Shown piece by piece: positions 23,569 through 32,863 of a DNA stretch of 46,120 nucleotides. The notes below the pieces were generated by a model. The model was not told where the DNA came from. It made no database searches and saw only the letters and a list, made by a program, of their open reading frames with translations. The translations under genes and the position numbers were made by a program. Numbering within the stretch: position 1 is the stretch's first letter; each line of letters starts with the position of its first letter. This DNA is from Candidatus Saccharimonadota bacterium (GTDB lineage Bacteria > Patescibacteriota > Saccharimonadia > Saccharimonadales > Saccharimonadaceae): contig JAFSNI010000024.1 of assembly GCA_017447485.1 (NCBI GenBank), positions 1 to 46,120 of the forward strand, read 5' to 3'.

Positions 23569-24154
23569 TAATCCCGTATGCTTTCGCCTCTTCCGCGCTC
23601 ATCCAATTATCGCGGTCCATATCCTTCTCAACTTGCGCCAGCGACTTCCCCGTATTTTTTGCAAAAATCTCCGCCAGCCGCTTCTTCAGGAAAATCCCTT
23701 CCTTCAGCATAATTTCCTGGTCGGTAATTTTCCCCTCGGTCCCCGACGACGGCTGATGAATCATCACCCGCGCGTTCGGAAGACAATACCTTTTCCCCTT
23801 CGCCCCGCACGACAAAAGCATCGCCCCCATGCTCGCCTGCAGCCCAATTCCGATCGTCTCCACATCCGGCTCAATATAATTCATCGTATCAATAATCGCC
23901 AGACCATCATACACGCTCCCGCCCGGCGAATTAATATAAAGCTTAATTGGTTTCTTCGGGTCTTCGTGCGCCAAATACAAAAGCTGCGCCACCACGAGGT
24001 TCGCCGTATGCGCATTTACGTCCTCGCCCAAAAACACAATCCGGTCGTTTAAAAGCCGCGAGTAAATATCATACGCCCGCTCGCCTTTGTTCGTTTCCTC
24101 GACCACCGTCGGTACTAAATAATCTTGTGCCATCTTATAATTTTCCTTTTTCAT
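23549..24154 (-). CDS. clpP: ATP-dependent Clp protease proteolytic subunit
   Basis: 201 aa from ATG 24154 (194 aa from 24133; both have AAGGAAAA-type sites). Catalytic triad by position from the first Met: S108 (QASMGAM), H133 (MIHQP) and D182 (DRDNW). [14 protein letters not shown] is the oxyanion region. Forms the barrel protease fed by ClpC, encoded 35 bases upstream on the same strand, so clpC-clpP is probably one operon under the CIRCE-controlled promoter. Confidence 0.95.
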   Translation of the reverse strand: MKKENYKMAQDYLVPTVVEETNKGERAYDIYSRLLNDRIVFLGEDVNAHTANLVVAQLLYLAHEDPKKPIKLYINSPGGSVYDGLAIIDTMNYIEPDVETIGIGLQASMGAMLLSCGAKGKRYCLPNARVMIHQPSSGTEGKITDQEIMLKEGIFLKKRLAEIFAKNTGKSLAQVEKDMDRDNWMSAEEAKAYGIIDEIIA

Positions 24155-24188
24155 CTTATGATTTTTCCTTTCCCTGTTAAATCGCGTT

Positions 24189-26657
24189 TTATGATTTTTC
24201 TAGCACCAGTTGAGATTTTTTGAGTTTCAAAATCGGAATATCGCCTTTTACGAGCTCCTCGGCAATAATTTTTTCCGACAACATCGACTCCACCTCATCT
24301 TCAATACACCGCCGGAGAGGCCGCGCCCCGTTTTTCGGATCATAGCCTTTCTCAATCAAATAATTTTTCGCTGCTTCGTCCACGCGCAGCCCAATTCCTT
24401 TCGTTGCAAGTCGCCGCCTTAAATCATCAATCAAATTATCAAAAATCTTCTCTACATCTTTTCGCGTCAACGCGTGAAATACTAAGATATTATCAAGCCG
24501 ATTGATAAGCTCAGGCCGCATCACTTTTTTCAGCGCCTTCATTGCATATTCTTTATTTTCCTCATATTCCTGCTCCAGCGCCTTTTTATCCTTCGCCGTC
24601 TTCGCCGTAAATCCAAGTTCGCCTTCGCGATACATATCCGCCGACCCAAGGTTCGACGTTAAAATCACAATCGTATTATTAAACTTAATTTTATTTCCTT
24701 GCCCATCCGTCAGCACCCCATCTTCCAAAATCTGAAGCAACAAATTAAACACGTCCGGGTGCGCTTTCTCGATTTCATCAAACAAAATCACTGAATACGG
24801 TTTTCGCCGCACCGCCTCCGTCAACTTCCCACCATCGTCATAGCCAATATAGCCCGCCGGCGCCCCGACCAGCCGCGACACATTATGTTTCTCGCCGAAT
24901 TCGCTCATGTCGATTTTAATCAAAGCATTCTCCCCACCAAACACTTCTCTCGCAATCACCCGCGCGAGCTCCGTCTTTCCCACGCCCGTCGGCCCCATAA
25001 ACAGGAACGAACCAATCGGCCTTCTTGCGTCCGCAATCCCGCTCCGCCCCCGCCGAATCGCCTTAGAAACTGCTCTCACTGCTTCTTCCTGCCCAATCAC
25101 CGACTTGTTAAGTTCGTCTTCAAGCCCCATCAGCATCTTCATCTCACTCCCGTGTACCTTTGACACCGGAATCCCGGTCTTGAGAGACACCGCCGTCGCG
25201 AGATTCTCCTCCGTCAGCACCGGATTTTCCTCTTCCTTTACCCCTGCCTTCTCGAGCGCTTTAATTTCTTTCTCCAACTTCGCGAGCTCCGTCTTAAACT
25301 TCGCCGCCTTCTCAAAATCTTCCGCCTCCGCCGCTTCCGTAACCTTATCTTCCAGTTGCGACTTCTCGATTTTCATTTTTTTATACTTCCCGCCGCCCTT
25401 TTTATCCGCCGCCACCTTACAAATCGCCGAAGCCTCGTCGACGATATCAATCACCTTATCCGGCATAAACCGATCATTAATATATCGCTGCGACATCGTA
25501 ATCGCCGTCTCCAAAATCTCGTCCGGAATCACCACACCGTGATGATTTTCGTAATGCTTCTTAATGCCCTTAAGAATCCGGAGCGTTACCACCGGCGACG
25601 GCTCTTCCACCATTACCGTCTGGAACCGCCGCGACAATGCTTTATCTTTTTCAATCGTCTTCCGGTATTCATCCAGCGTCGTCGCACCAATCAAGTTAAT
25701 CGAGTTTCGCGCTAGCGCTGGCTTCAAAATGTTCGCCGCATCCATCGAACCCTCACTCGACCCCGCCCCGCACAGCAGATGAATCTCGTCAATAAATAGT
25801 AACACCGTATCATCTGACACCGCCTCGTCGATAATCCCCTTAATTCTTTCCTCAAACTCCCCGCGGAACTTCGTCCCCGCCACCACCGACGACAAATCCA
25901 CTTGATAAATATGCTTCCCAATCAGGCCACCCGGCACCTCATTTTTCACAATCCGCGTTGCGAGGCCCTCTACAATCGCCGTTTTCCCAACCCCCGCCTC
26001 GCCAATCAAGACCGGGTTCGATTTTGTTCGCCGGCTCAGAACCGTCACTACCCTCTCAATCTCATTTTCGCGCCCAATCACCGTATCAAGTTTTCCTGCC
26101 CGCGCTTCTTCCGTTAAGTCCTTCCCATATTTTTTCAAAAACCGCAACCCCGACGATTTAATATACTTTGCCTTCTCCGCTTTGTTTTGTTCATCTTTAC
26201 TTTGCCCTTCAATCAAATCCTCAATCTCATCTAGAACTTTATCCACGTCCACATCTAGCCCATTCAAAATCAAAGACGCCCGCGAATTTGGCTGGCTCAG
26301 CAATGCATATAATATATGCTCCGTCCCAATCACCGTGAGGCCATTCTCTTTCACAAAGTTCTGCGCCATCCTGAGCGTTAAAATCACCGCTTCCGACAGC
26401 GACATCATCGCCATATCGCTCCCCGGCACTTCCACTGCCACCTTATTCAAAGACTTCTCTACATCATCAATCGTCGCCCCCGCCGCGCGGAGCATCTTCG
26501 CTCCTGTCGACATATCAATCGACATCAGCCCCATCAAAAGATGTTCCGTCCCCATATAGCCATTATTATACCGCTTGCTATAAAAGTCCGCTTTCTGGAG
26601 CGCAAACCGCGCATTTTCGGACAATTTATTCATAATTTCACTAAATTCTTCTTGCAT
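24189..26657 (-). CDS. clpC: ClpC-type AAA+ unfoldase
   Basis: 822 aa from the ATG at 26657; the frame extends to 26681 but that part is promoter/operator. The N-terminal repeat domain is present ([31 protein letters not shown]), followed by AAA+ domain 1 with Walker [14 protein letters not shown], a UVR-like coiled middle segment ([19 protein letters not shown]) as in ClpC, AAA+ domain 2 with [12 protein letters not shown], and a C-terminal D2 region. It unfolds substrates for ClpP. An alternative start is 26633. The mRNA is predicted leaderless and repressed by HrcA. Confidence 0.94.
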   Translation of the reverse strand: MQEEFSEIMNKLSENARFALQKADFYSKRYNNGYMGTEHLLMGLMSIDMSTGAKMLRAAGATIDDVEKSLNKVAVEVPGSDMAMMSLSEAVILTLRMAQNFVKENGLTVIGTEHILYALLSQPNSRASLILNGLDVDVDKVLDEIEDLIEGQSKDEQNKAEKAKYIKSSGLRFLKKYGKDLTEEARAGKLDTVIGRENEIERVVTVLSRRTKSNPVLIGEAGVGKTAIVEGLATRIVKNEVPGGLIGKHIYQVDLSSVVAGTKFRGEFEERIKGIIDEAVSDDTVLLFIDEIHLLCGAGSSEGSMDAANILKPALARNSINLIGATTLDEYRKTIEKDKALSRRFQTVMVEEPSPVVTLRILKGIKKHYENHHGVVIPDEILETAITMSQRYINDRFMPDKVIDIVDEASAICKVAADKKGGGKYKKMKIEKSQLEDKVTEAAEAEDFEKAAKFKTELAKLEKEIKALEKAGVKEEENPVLTEENLATAVSLKTGIPVSKVHGSEMKMLMGLEDELNKSVIGQEEAVRAVSKAIRRGRSGIADARRPIGSFLFMGPTGVGKTELARVIAREVFGGENALIKIDMSEFGEKHNVSRLVGAPAGYIGYDDGGKLTEAVRRKPYSVILFDEIEKAHPDVFNLLLQILEDGVLTDGQGNKIKFNNTIVILTSNLGSADMYREGELGFTAKTAKDKKALEQEYEENKEYAMKALKKVMRPELINRLDNILVFHALTRKDVEKIFDNLIDDLRRRLATKGIGLRVDEAAKNYLIEKGYDPKNGARPLRRCIEDEVESMLSEKIIAEELVKGDIPILKLKKSQLVLEKS

Positions 26658-26663
26658 ATCCCC

Positions 26664-26692
26664 ATTGTAACAAACTAGCACTCTCGCGTCAA
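26664..26692 (-). promoter_or_regulatory. clpC promoter
   Basis: TTGACG (26687-26692), a 17-bp spacer and TACAAT (26664-26669), 6 bases before the ATG at 26657. The -35 box falls in the spacer of the CIRCE element. Confidence 0.75.
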
Positions 26693-26701
26693 GAGTGCTA
26701 G
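26675..26701. promoter_or_regulatory. CIRCE operator (HrcA site)
   Basis: CTAGCACTC (26675-26683), nine bases, GAGTGCTAG (26693-26701): a perfect 9-9-9 palindrome, matching the CIRCE consensus except for the outermost base pair. It covers the -35 box and spacer of the clpC promoter, so HrcA binding would block transcription until heat or misfolding stress. Confidence 0.92.
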
Positions 26702-26728
26702 TTTAGATTTTCAGCCAATTTTAAACGT

Positions 26729-27469
26729 TTACTTTAGCATCGAGCTATTAAACTCTACCAAGCTTCCGTCTTGAAGTACAAACACCGATGAAAGCGCGCC
26801 GCCCGGATTTTCTTCCGTTGGTGCAATATCAATTTTCAGCGAGTCCACCACATAACCACTCACACTCAGTGGTCCTCTCACCGCAAAGTTATTATTCTCA
26901 ATTGCGTTCATCGTGTTCACATAATAAACCGTTCCGTCCGTCATAATAAACCCAAGATTAAAATCTTCTGGCGAAATCCCCTGGCCAAATTCCACAATCT
27001 TATAAATATCTTTCGTCAACCCGCTCACCACACATTCCGTCGTTGCGCCTTCCGTCATCGTTCCTTTGCCATCTTCCGTCGGCACTTCCACTAGCCCTTG
27101 AATCTGACAAGAATCTACCTCGCCATTTTTCACAATCATCTCTACCGTCTTCGTCCCATCCACATAAAGTCGTGAAGATTCATAATACTCGCTCCAAGTA
27201 TTCGTCCCCGTTGGGTCTTCCACCACCGGATTCGTAAAGCTCCCACCCAAAGTTCCGCCACTCTTACCACCGTTCAGCATCATCACAATCCCAAACGTCA
27301 CCCCAGCCACTGCCAAAACAGCAAGCACAATCATCACGATCAAGTTACCCATTTTTTGCTTTTGTCCAGCCGGCGCCTGTGCCGCTTGTGCTGGCTGTTC
27401 CGTCTGCACCGGCGCAAATTCTTGTGTCGGCTCTAGTGCTTGAGTATTCAAATTATTTTCTGGCTGCAT
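26729..27469 (-). CDS. Membrane-anchored exported protein, family with 43413-44105
   Basis: 246 aa. The cytoplasmic tail (1-40) is rich in Gln, Pro and Ala; one membrane helix (about 42-65, LIVMIVLAVLAVAGVTF) and a globular outer domain follow. The outer domain has two Cys (VDSCQIQG and TECVVSG), GLTKDIYKIVEFG, LGFIMTDGTVYYV and a final VFVLQDGSLVEF. The protein at 43413-44105 shares this order of motifs, so they form a local paralogous family I cannot name. GAAAGGA precedes the ATG. The outer face and disulfide suggest an envelope role. Confidence 0.7.
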   Translation of the reverse strand: MQPENNLNTQALEPTQEFAPVQTEQPAQAAQAPAGQKQKMGNLIVMIVLAVLAVAGVTFGIVMMLNGGKSGGTLGGSFTNPVVEDPTGTNTWSEYYESSRLYVDGTKTVEMIVKNGEVDSCQIQGLVEVPTEDGKGTMTEGATTECVVSGLTKDIYKIVEFGQGISPEDFNLGFIMTDGTVYYVNTMNAIENNNFAVRGPLSVSGYVVDSLKIDIAPTEENPGGALSSVFVLQDGSLVEFNSSMLK

Positions 27470-27490
27470 AAAAATCCTTTCATTATTCTT

Positions 27491-27499
27491 ATTATAGCA
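27491..27499 (-). promoter_or_regulatory. Extended -10 promoter (TGCTATAAT)
   Basis: Minus-strand TGCTATAAT, 22 bases before the ATG at 27469, with GAAAGGA in the leader. Confidence 0.68.
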
Positions 27500-27505
27500 T
27501 AAGAA

Positions 27506-29221
27506 CTATGATTTTTCTTCAGCTATTTCTTTTGCCATCCGCTCCAATTTTCTAAAATCGGTTTTATTCGCTCGCGTCAAAGGCAGCTCGTCCAAAAACA
27601 CTACTTTTTTCGGTATTTCATACGGCTTCAAAGTAATGCGTCGCTTGCCAAGATAAAACGGCTCCGTCGCGATCTTCATAATCTCCCGCCTTGTGTCACG
27701 ATTCCGCCCCACTCCCTCTTTCACAACCACAAACGCGCATGACGAAAATCCAAGTTTCTTGTCTGGCATCTTCACCACATAACATCGCGACACCAACTCG
27801 CTTTTTGCCACCGCCGCGCGCACTACTTCATAATATACTTTCGCCGGCACCGTGTTAATAAAGAACGTCGCTCGCCCCACTAACGACACAAATCCCGTCT
27901 CACTCACCGACGCGAGGTCCCCCGTCTTCACAAATTTTCGCCGCCCCACCATTTTAATTTTCTCCTCATCCAGTTCCGGCCGATTAAAGTAACGTGACAA
28001 AACATGTTTCCCCGAAACATACAAAATTCCCGTTTTCGCAAATCCAACTTCTTCATTCGTTTCTGGATCTAAAACCATCACGTGCGCCCCTGGCACTACC
28101 TTTCCCACCGTATCTGGCCGATAAGTCGCCCCGACCGCTACCGTAATCGACCCGAGACACTCCCCCACACCATAGCCATTACACATCTTCACTGTCGCAC
28201 TATGCGCCGCAAAGAAATTCGCCGTATCTTCCGAAGCCTGTTTCTCTAGCCTCTCCCCACCCGAAATGCACATTTTCACGCTCGACAAATCAAAATCTTC
28301 CGGCAAGACTTTCGGTAACAAATCAAACAAAAGCGGCACCGCCTGCACCACGCTAATATCTTTCGCAAAATAATACTCCATGTTACGCTCGTCAATATCT
28401 GGCGTCAAAATCACACTCGACCCCCCGATAATCGGCGTCATCACGCTCGTCCAAAATCCATACGGACAATCAAACTTCACAAACGAAAACCACGTCCGAA
28501 CTACTTTATCCCACATTTTAATCCCGCTCGCCGCTTTAGAAAACAGCGCCGCCGCGATTAAATTCGTGTTCGTAAATACCATCGGCTTCGGCCCGCTGGT
28601 CGAACCCGATGTAAACGAAATCAGCGCCTCCTTCTTCCCGCCAAAAATCCCCAGTGGCACTCGTCCGTGATATTTTTCCGCCACTTTCAAAATCGTCTGC
28701 TTCCCCACGAAAATATGATCCAGTGCCGACATCATAATCACTTCCGTCTGCTCCTCGTCCACATCTCCCGCGTCAATTATCGCCCCATCATAATTTATCA
28801 CCGTCTTCACAATTTTCGCATCGCGCTTCAATTCTTTAATTCTTTTATCACTATATTTATATGTCACCACCACTTTCGCCTGGAACTCTTCGATATAATG
28901 CAGCAAAGTTTCTCGCGGCGTTTTCTCGTCCAAAAATGAAACCAGCGCCCCGATTTTATTCGCCGCGAGGAATATCAGCACATTTTCATACATGCTCCGT
29001 CCCGTCGCCACCAAAATCACATCACCTTTTTTTACGCCAAGCGCCAGTAGCGCTCGCGCTACCACTTTCCGATCATGTTTCAGCTCGGCCCGTGTAAAAT
29101 CAAACTCTTTCTGATTCACCACCACATTTTTCTGATGCCGAAAACTCGACAAATCATACAGCGCCGAGATTGTTAGTGGTGGGACAATCGGATCTTTTTT
29201 CTGGCCTTTAATTTTTAACAT
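27506..29221 (-). CDS. Adenylate-forming (ANL) acyl/aryl ligase
   Basis: 571 aa from the ATG at 29221 (GGAG in front; an in-frame ATG at 29236 inside galU is rejected). ANL superfamily motifs: SFTSGSTSGPKPMVFTN (A3, ATP loop), GYGVGECLGS (A5), YVSGKHVLSRY, KTGDLASVSETGFVSLVGR (A7/A8 hinge) and the C-terminal catalytic lysine region TRANKTDFRK. It activates a carboxylic acid as an acyl-AMP, perhaps to acyl-CoA. It follows galU by two bases. The substrate is unknown; fatty acid activation for membrane lipids taken from a host is one guess. Confidence 0.85.
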   Translation of the reverse strand: MLKIKGQKKDPIVPPLTISALYDLSSFRHQKNVVVNQKEFDFTRAELKHDRKVVARALLALGVKKGDVILVATGRSMYENVLIFLAANKIGALVSFLDEKTPRETLLHYIEEFQAKVVVTYKYSDKRIKELKRDAKIVKTVINYDGAIIDAGDVDEEQTEVIMMSALDHIFVGKQTILKVAEKYHGRVPLGIFGGKKEALISFTSGSTSGPKPMVFTNTNLIAAALFSKAASGIKMWDKVVRTWFSFVKFDCPYGFWTSVMTPIIGGSSVILTPDIDERNMEYYFAKDISVVQAVPLLFDLLPKVLPEDFDLSSVKMCISGGERLEKQASEDTANFFAAHSATVKMCNGYGVGECLGSITVAVGATYRPDTVGKVVPGAHVMVLDPETNEEVGFAKTGILYVSGKHVLSRYFNRPELDEEKIKMVGRRKFVKTGDLASVSETGFVSLVGRATFFINTVPAKVYYEVVRAAVAKSELVSRCYVVKMPDKKLGFSSCAFVVVKEGVGRNRDTRREIMKIATEPFYLGKRRITLKPYEIPKKVVFLDELPLTRANKTDFRKLERMAKEIAEEKS

Positions 29222-29223
29222 TT

Positions 29224-30051
29224 TTATTCTCCACAAACCACTTGGTTAGCATGTAACCACCCCTCAACCGAACCACCATCCAGATATTCCCCCGTCGTTG
29301 GCGCCACTTTCATCACGCCACCTTCACGAATAAATTCATCGATCGGATCTGTCACCATATACTCCTGATCCTTCGGCCCAAAATCATTTTCATTCACATA
29401 CTTCACAATCCGGCGTAATAATTCTGGCGTCATAATGTATTTCGACACATTAATTAAGTTCGACGGCGCTTCTTCCGGCTTCGGTTTTTCCACCACGCCC
29501 ACCAAATTCCCGTCTTTTTCCGACAGCACACCATATTTCTCGACATTTTTTTTATCAATCTCCACCCCCAGTATCGCCGCCGTGTTTCCGCCTGACGCTT
29601 TCACCAGCGCCTCAGCTGCCGATTCACCCCCCGGATTCCAAATAAAGTCATCGCCCATAAACACCAACACTGGCTCATCAATTTTAAATTCTTCCACCGC
29701 CATCGCAATCGGCACCGCCGTCCCGTATTTCGCCGACGGGTCTTGCGCCACATAATGAATCCGCACATCATCCGGCAACGTCTTCGCCTTTTCCAATTTA
29801 TCCGCCTTCCCGCGATCCACCAAATACCGATTGAGCGCTAAATTATCCTGATAAAACGCGCGCACTTGGCACGGTTCCACATTCGATACCACCATATAAA
29901 TATCTTTCACGCCCGCCTTAATCAAATCCTGCACCGAATAATCCACCAGCGGCCGATTCCCCACCGGCAACATCGATTTCTCCACCACTTTCGTAATCGG
30001 AAGCCTCCGCGTGCCCCAACCAGCCACCGGAATAATCGCTTTCGTAATCAT
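29224..30051 (-). CDS. galU: UTP-glucose-1-phosphate uridylyltransferase
   Basis: 275 aa. Nucleotidyltransferase signature PVAGWGTRRLPITKVVEKS with the Mg/UTP-binding loop, then VDYSVQDLIKAGVKDIY, DDFIWN (metal Asp) and GVVEKPKPEEAP. It makes UDP-glucose for glycolipids or surface sugars. The leader has GCGAGGA. Its promoter overlaps the end of gpmI. Confidence 0.93.
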   Translation of the reverse strand: MITKAIIPVAGWGTRRLPITKVVEKSMLPVGNRPLVDYSVQDLIKAGVKDIYMVVSNVEPCQVRAFYQDNLALNRYLVDRGKADKLEKAKTLPDDVRIHYVAQDPSAKYGTAVPIAMAVEEFKIDEPVLVFMGDDFIWNPGGESAAEALVKASGGNTAAILGVEIDKKNVEKYGVLSEKDGNLVGVVEKPKPEEAPSNLINVSKYIMTPELLRRIVKYVNENDFGPKDQEYMVTDPIDEFIREGGVMKVAPTTGEYLDGGSVEGWLHANQVVCGE

Positions 30052-30080
30052 AGAATTTTCCTCGCTTATATATAATATAT

Positions 30081-30089
30081 ATTATAGCA
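30081..30089 (-). promoter_or_regulatory. Extended -10 promoter of galU
   Basis: TGCTATAAT on the minus strand, overlapping the gpmI stop; a leader of about 23 bases. Confidence 0.66.
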
Positions 30090-31719
30090 CAGAAATTAGT
30101 GGCGCATCCCATTTGCTAGGATAATCATTTAGCCCTAGCATCGTTGCAATCGTTGCCGCCACGTTCGAGAGCCCCGGCTCCGCCAAATCGCCCAGCCGAT
30201 ACTTCTCGCGATTTTCTGTATTATCATAGATAATAAACGGCACCTTATTTGTCGTGTGTGAAGTTTTCGGCTGCCCCGCCGCGTCCAAGAGCTCTTCCGC
30301 ATTCCCATGGTCCGCTACAACCAGCAACGCCCCGCCCAGTTTATCCACTTTTTCCGCGAGCCGCTTCAAAGACAAATCAATCGCCTCCATCGCAATCGTC
30401 GTCGCTTCCATATTCGCCGTATGCCCGACCATATCTCCCCCCGGATAATTAATCCTCACAAACCGAAAGTCCTGCATCCGCCGTAGCACCGCATCCGTAA
30501 TTTCTGCACTCTTCATCCACGGCCGCGTCTCAAACGGCTCCGCATAAGACTCTACTTCTACAAATTCCTCCCCCTCAACCTTATCATAACTATTACCTTT
30601 GAAATAATATGTCACATGCCCAAACTTCACCGTTTCCGAAACCGCCAGTTGTGAAATCCCACATCGCCCCAAAAACTTGTCCAAGGTCTCATCAAATTTA
30701 AGCGGCTCAATTAGCCGATGCTCCGGCACGTGCGTGTCTGAATTATATTCCGTCATCCCCACAAAATAAACTTGGTCCGGCGTATAAGCACCACGATTAA
30801 AATATGGAAAGTCCCAATACGTAAACGCTTGCGCAATTTCAATCGCCCGATCCGCCCGAAAGTCAAAATAAATCAGCGCGTCGCCTTTCTTCACCGTCCC
30901 CACCGGCCGCTCTTCCGCATCCACAATCACAAACGCCGGCAAATACTGGTCTTGCATTTCTGGATCAATCCGCCGGAGCATATTCAATGCTTCCGTCACT
31001 GACTTAAAATAATAATCTGCCTCGCCATTCACCATCGCGTCCCAGCCTCTTGCCACCATCTGCCAATCATTCTCATACCGATCAGCCACATAGACCATCC
31101 GCCCACCCCCATCCGCAATCTTAATATCTGCATCCACAAACCGTCGCGCAAACTCTTCAAATTTCTGCACATAAACCATTGCCGACTGCGGCGCTACGTC
31201 ACGCCCGTCAAACACCGGATGCACCCTTATCCGCCTTACCCCTTCTTGATAAGCTCGCGCAATCATCTGCATCAAATGCTGAATATCGCTATGCACCCCA
31301 CCGTCAGAAAATATACCCGCAAAGTGAAGCGTTGCAGGCCCTATCTCCTCATTATAGCACACTTCTCCATTTTTGTCAAGCATATCCGCTTTCAGAACAT
31401 GTTTAATCGCCCCCTTCCAAGCCTCCGTCTCAAAAATCTCACCACCAGAAAATGCCTCGTTCACCTGCGCAATTCCATGGTGCATCGCTCTTCCTGCCCC
31501 CATCGTATTATGACCAACTTCCGAATTGCCCATCTGCCCTGGGACTAACCCCACCGACTCGCCCGAAGCATTTAGCGCCACATGCAAATAATCTCGCGCC
31601 GCTCGCCCCAAAAAATTCGTCCGCGCTTTCGAAACCGCATTCCCCGGCCCATCCGGCGCCAACCCCACCCCGTCAAGAATGGCCAAAACTATCGGCCCAT
31701 CATACGATAATTTATTCAT
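30082..31719 (-). CDS. gpmI: 2,3-bisphosphoglycerate-independent phosphoglycerate mutase
   Basis: 545 aa, usual length. Alkaline-phosphatase-type metal sites: LAILDGVGLAPDG, the phosphoserine region GNSEVGHNTMGAGR, VHPVFDGRDVAPQSA, YFDFRADRAIE and C-terminal VVADHGNAEEL. It interconverts 3- and 2-phosphoglycerate in lower glycolysis. The ATG overlaps the aguA stop by 4 bases, tying it to the agmatine genes. Confidence 0.95.
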   Translation of the reverse strand: MNKLSYDGPIVLAILDGVGLAPDGPGNAVSKARTNFLGRAARDYLHVALNASGESVGLVPGQMGNSEVGHNTMGAGRAMHHGIAQVNEAFSGGEIFETEAWKGAIKHVLKADMLDKNGEVCYNEEIGPATLHFAGIFSDGGVHSDIQHLMQMIARAYQEGVRRIRVHPVFDGRDVAPQSAMVYVQKFEEFARRFVDADIKIADGGGRMVYVADRYENDWQMVARGWDAMVNGEADYYFKSVTEALNMLRRIDPEMQDQYLPAFVIVDAEERPVGTVKKGDALIYFDFRADRAIEIAQAFTYWDFPYFNRGAYTPDQVYFVGMTEYNSDTHVPEHRLIEPLKFDETLDKFLGRCGISQLAVSETVKFGHVTYYFKGNSYDKVEGEEFVEVESYAEPFETRPWMKSAEITDAVLRRMQDFRFVRINYPGGDMVGHTANMEATTIAMEAIDLSLKRLAEKVDKLGGALLVVADHGNAEELLDAAGQPKTSHTTNKVPFIIYDNTENREKYRLGDLAEPGLSNVAATIATMLGLNDYPSKWDAPLISVL

Positions 31720-32810
31720 ACCCTAGGCACCTGCTGTGTTATGCAGTGGATATTGCCACCGCCAAGCAAAATCTCCCGAGCATAAATCGGCTCAATTTTC
31801 CGATCCGGGAACAACCCTTGCAATACAGCAATCGCATCTGCATCATGCGGATCATTAAACACCGGCAAAATTATCGCACCATTGCAGTTATAATAATTCA
31901 CATACGATGCCGGCAAACGGTCGCCTTCGCGTCGCGGGAATGTCCCCTCAACCGAATCTACCCCTTCCGCTTCTTCTTTCGTAATCGTGATTGGATTCGG
32001 TACATGCATTTTATGTACTTCCAGTTTTCGCCCCTTCGCATCCGTTACTGATTCTAAGTACTCCAGATCAGCAACCGAACGCTCATGTTGCGGGTCATCC
32101 GGATTATCTTCCCAGGCCAAGACCACTTTCCCTGGCGCCACAAATTGACAAATGTTATCTACGTGCCCATTCGTATCTTCATCTTTATAAACCCCATACG
32201 GAATCCACAAAACTTTTTCTGCCCCACAATAATCCAGCAAAAACTTTTCAATTTCTTCTTTTTTAAGATCCGGGTTACGACCTTGATCAAGACAAGTTTC
32301 TTCTGTTACGAGCAACGTTCCCTCGCCATCTGAGTGTACCGAGCCACCTTCCAGCACAAAACCTTCCGCTCGATAACGGTCTACTTTTTCAATCGCCGCC
32401 ATTTTCGCTGCAATCGCATCATCTAAATCCCACGGGAAATAAATCCCATTATAAAGACCACCGTAGCCGTTAAACTCCCAGTCCACGGCCCGCATTTCGC
32501 CTTGACCATTCACCACCATCGTCGCACCAGTATCCCGAATCCACGAATCGTTGTTAGAAATCTCCACCACCGACACGTTTTTCATGTTCATGCCAAGCAC
32601 GTGCAAATATTGCGACTGATTCACACCTAAAACCACTGGCTCATATTTCGCAATCGTTTCCACAACTTGCCGAAACGCCCTTTGTGCTGGCTTTGCCCCA
32701 TCGCGCCAGTTATCCGGTCTTTCCGGCCATAATAAATAAGTACATTTGTGTGGTGCCAATTCTGATGGCATATAAAATCCGTCTTGTTTCGGCGTCGAAT
32801 TCAACCTCAT
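31716..32810 (-). CDS. aguA: Agmatine deiminase
   Basis: 364 aa, standard length. Hydrolyses agmatine to N-carbamoylputrescine and ammonia. Family marks: GFYMPSELAPH near the N-terminus, TYLLWPERPDNWR, NDSWIRDTGATM, EGFVLEGGSVHSDGEGT, DTNGHVDN and GGGNIHCITQQ with nucleophile C356. This is the agmatine enzyme, not arginine deiminase. AAGGAGA precedes the ATG. It lies directly after the antiporter and putrescine carbamoyltransferase genes, forming a complete pathway. Confidence 0.95.
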   Translation of the reverse strand: MRLNSTPKQDGFYMPSELAPHKCTYLLWPERPDNWRDGAKPAQRAFRQVVETIAKYEPVVLGVNQSQYLHVLGMNMKNVSVVEISNNDSWIRDTGATMVVNGQGEMRAVDWEFNGYGGLYNGIYFPWDLDDAIAAKMAAIEKVDRYRAEGFVLEGGSVHSDGEGTLLVTEETCLDQGRNPDLKKEEIEKFLLDYCGAEKVLWIPYGVYKDEDTNGHVDNICQFVAPGKVVLAWEDNPDDPQHERSVADLEYLESVTDAKGRKLEVHKMHVPNPITITKEEAEGVDSVEGTFPRREGDRLPASYVNYYNCNGAIILPVFNDPHDADAIAVLQGLFPDRKIEPIYAREILLGGGNIHCITQQVPRV

Positions 32811-32827
32811 AAAATCTCCTTGATTAA

Positions 32828-32855
32828 AATTAGTGGGGTTTTCACCCCACTAATT
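32828..32855 (-). terminator. Hairpin between antiporter and agmatine deiminase genes
   Basis: AATTAGTGGGG and CCCCACTAATT form an 11-bp perfect stem with a 6-base loop, then TTTAATC. No -10 box follows before aguA, so it is probably a partial terminator or RNA stabiliser inside the operon. Confidence 0.65.
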
Positions 32856-32863
32856 CATTCTTT

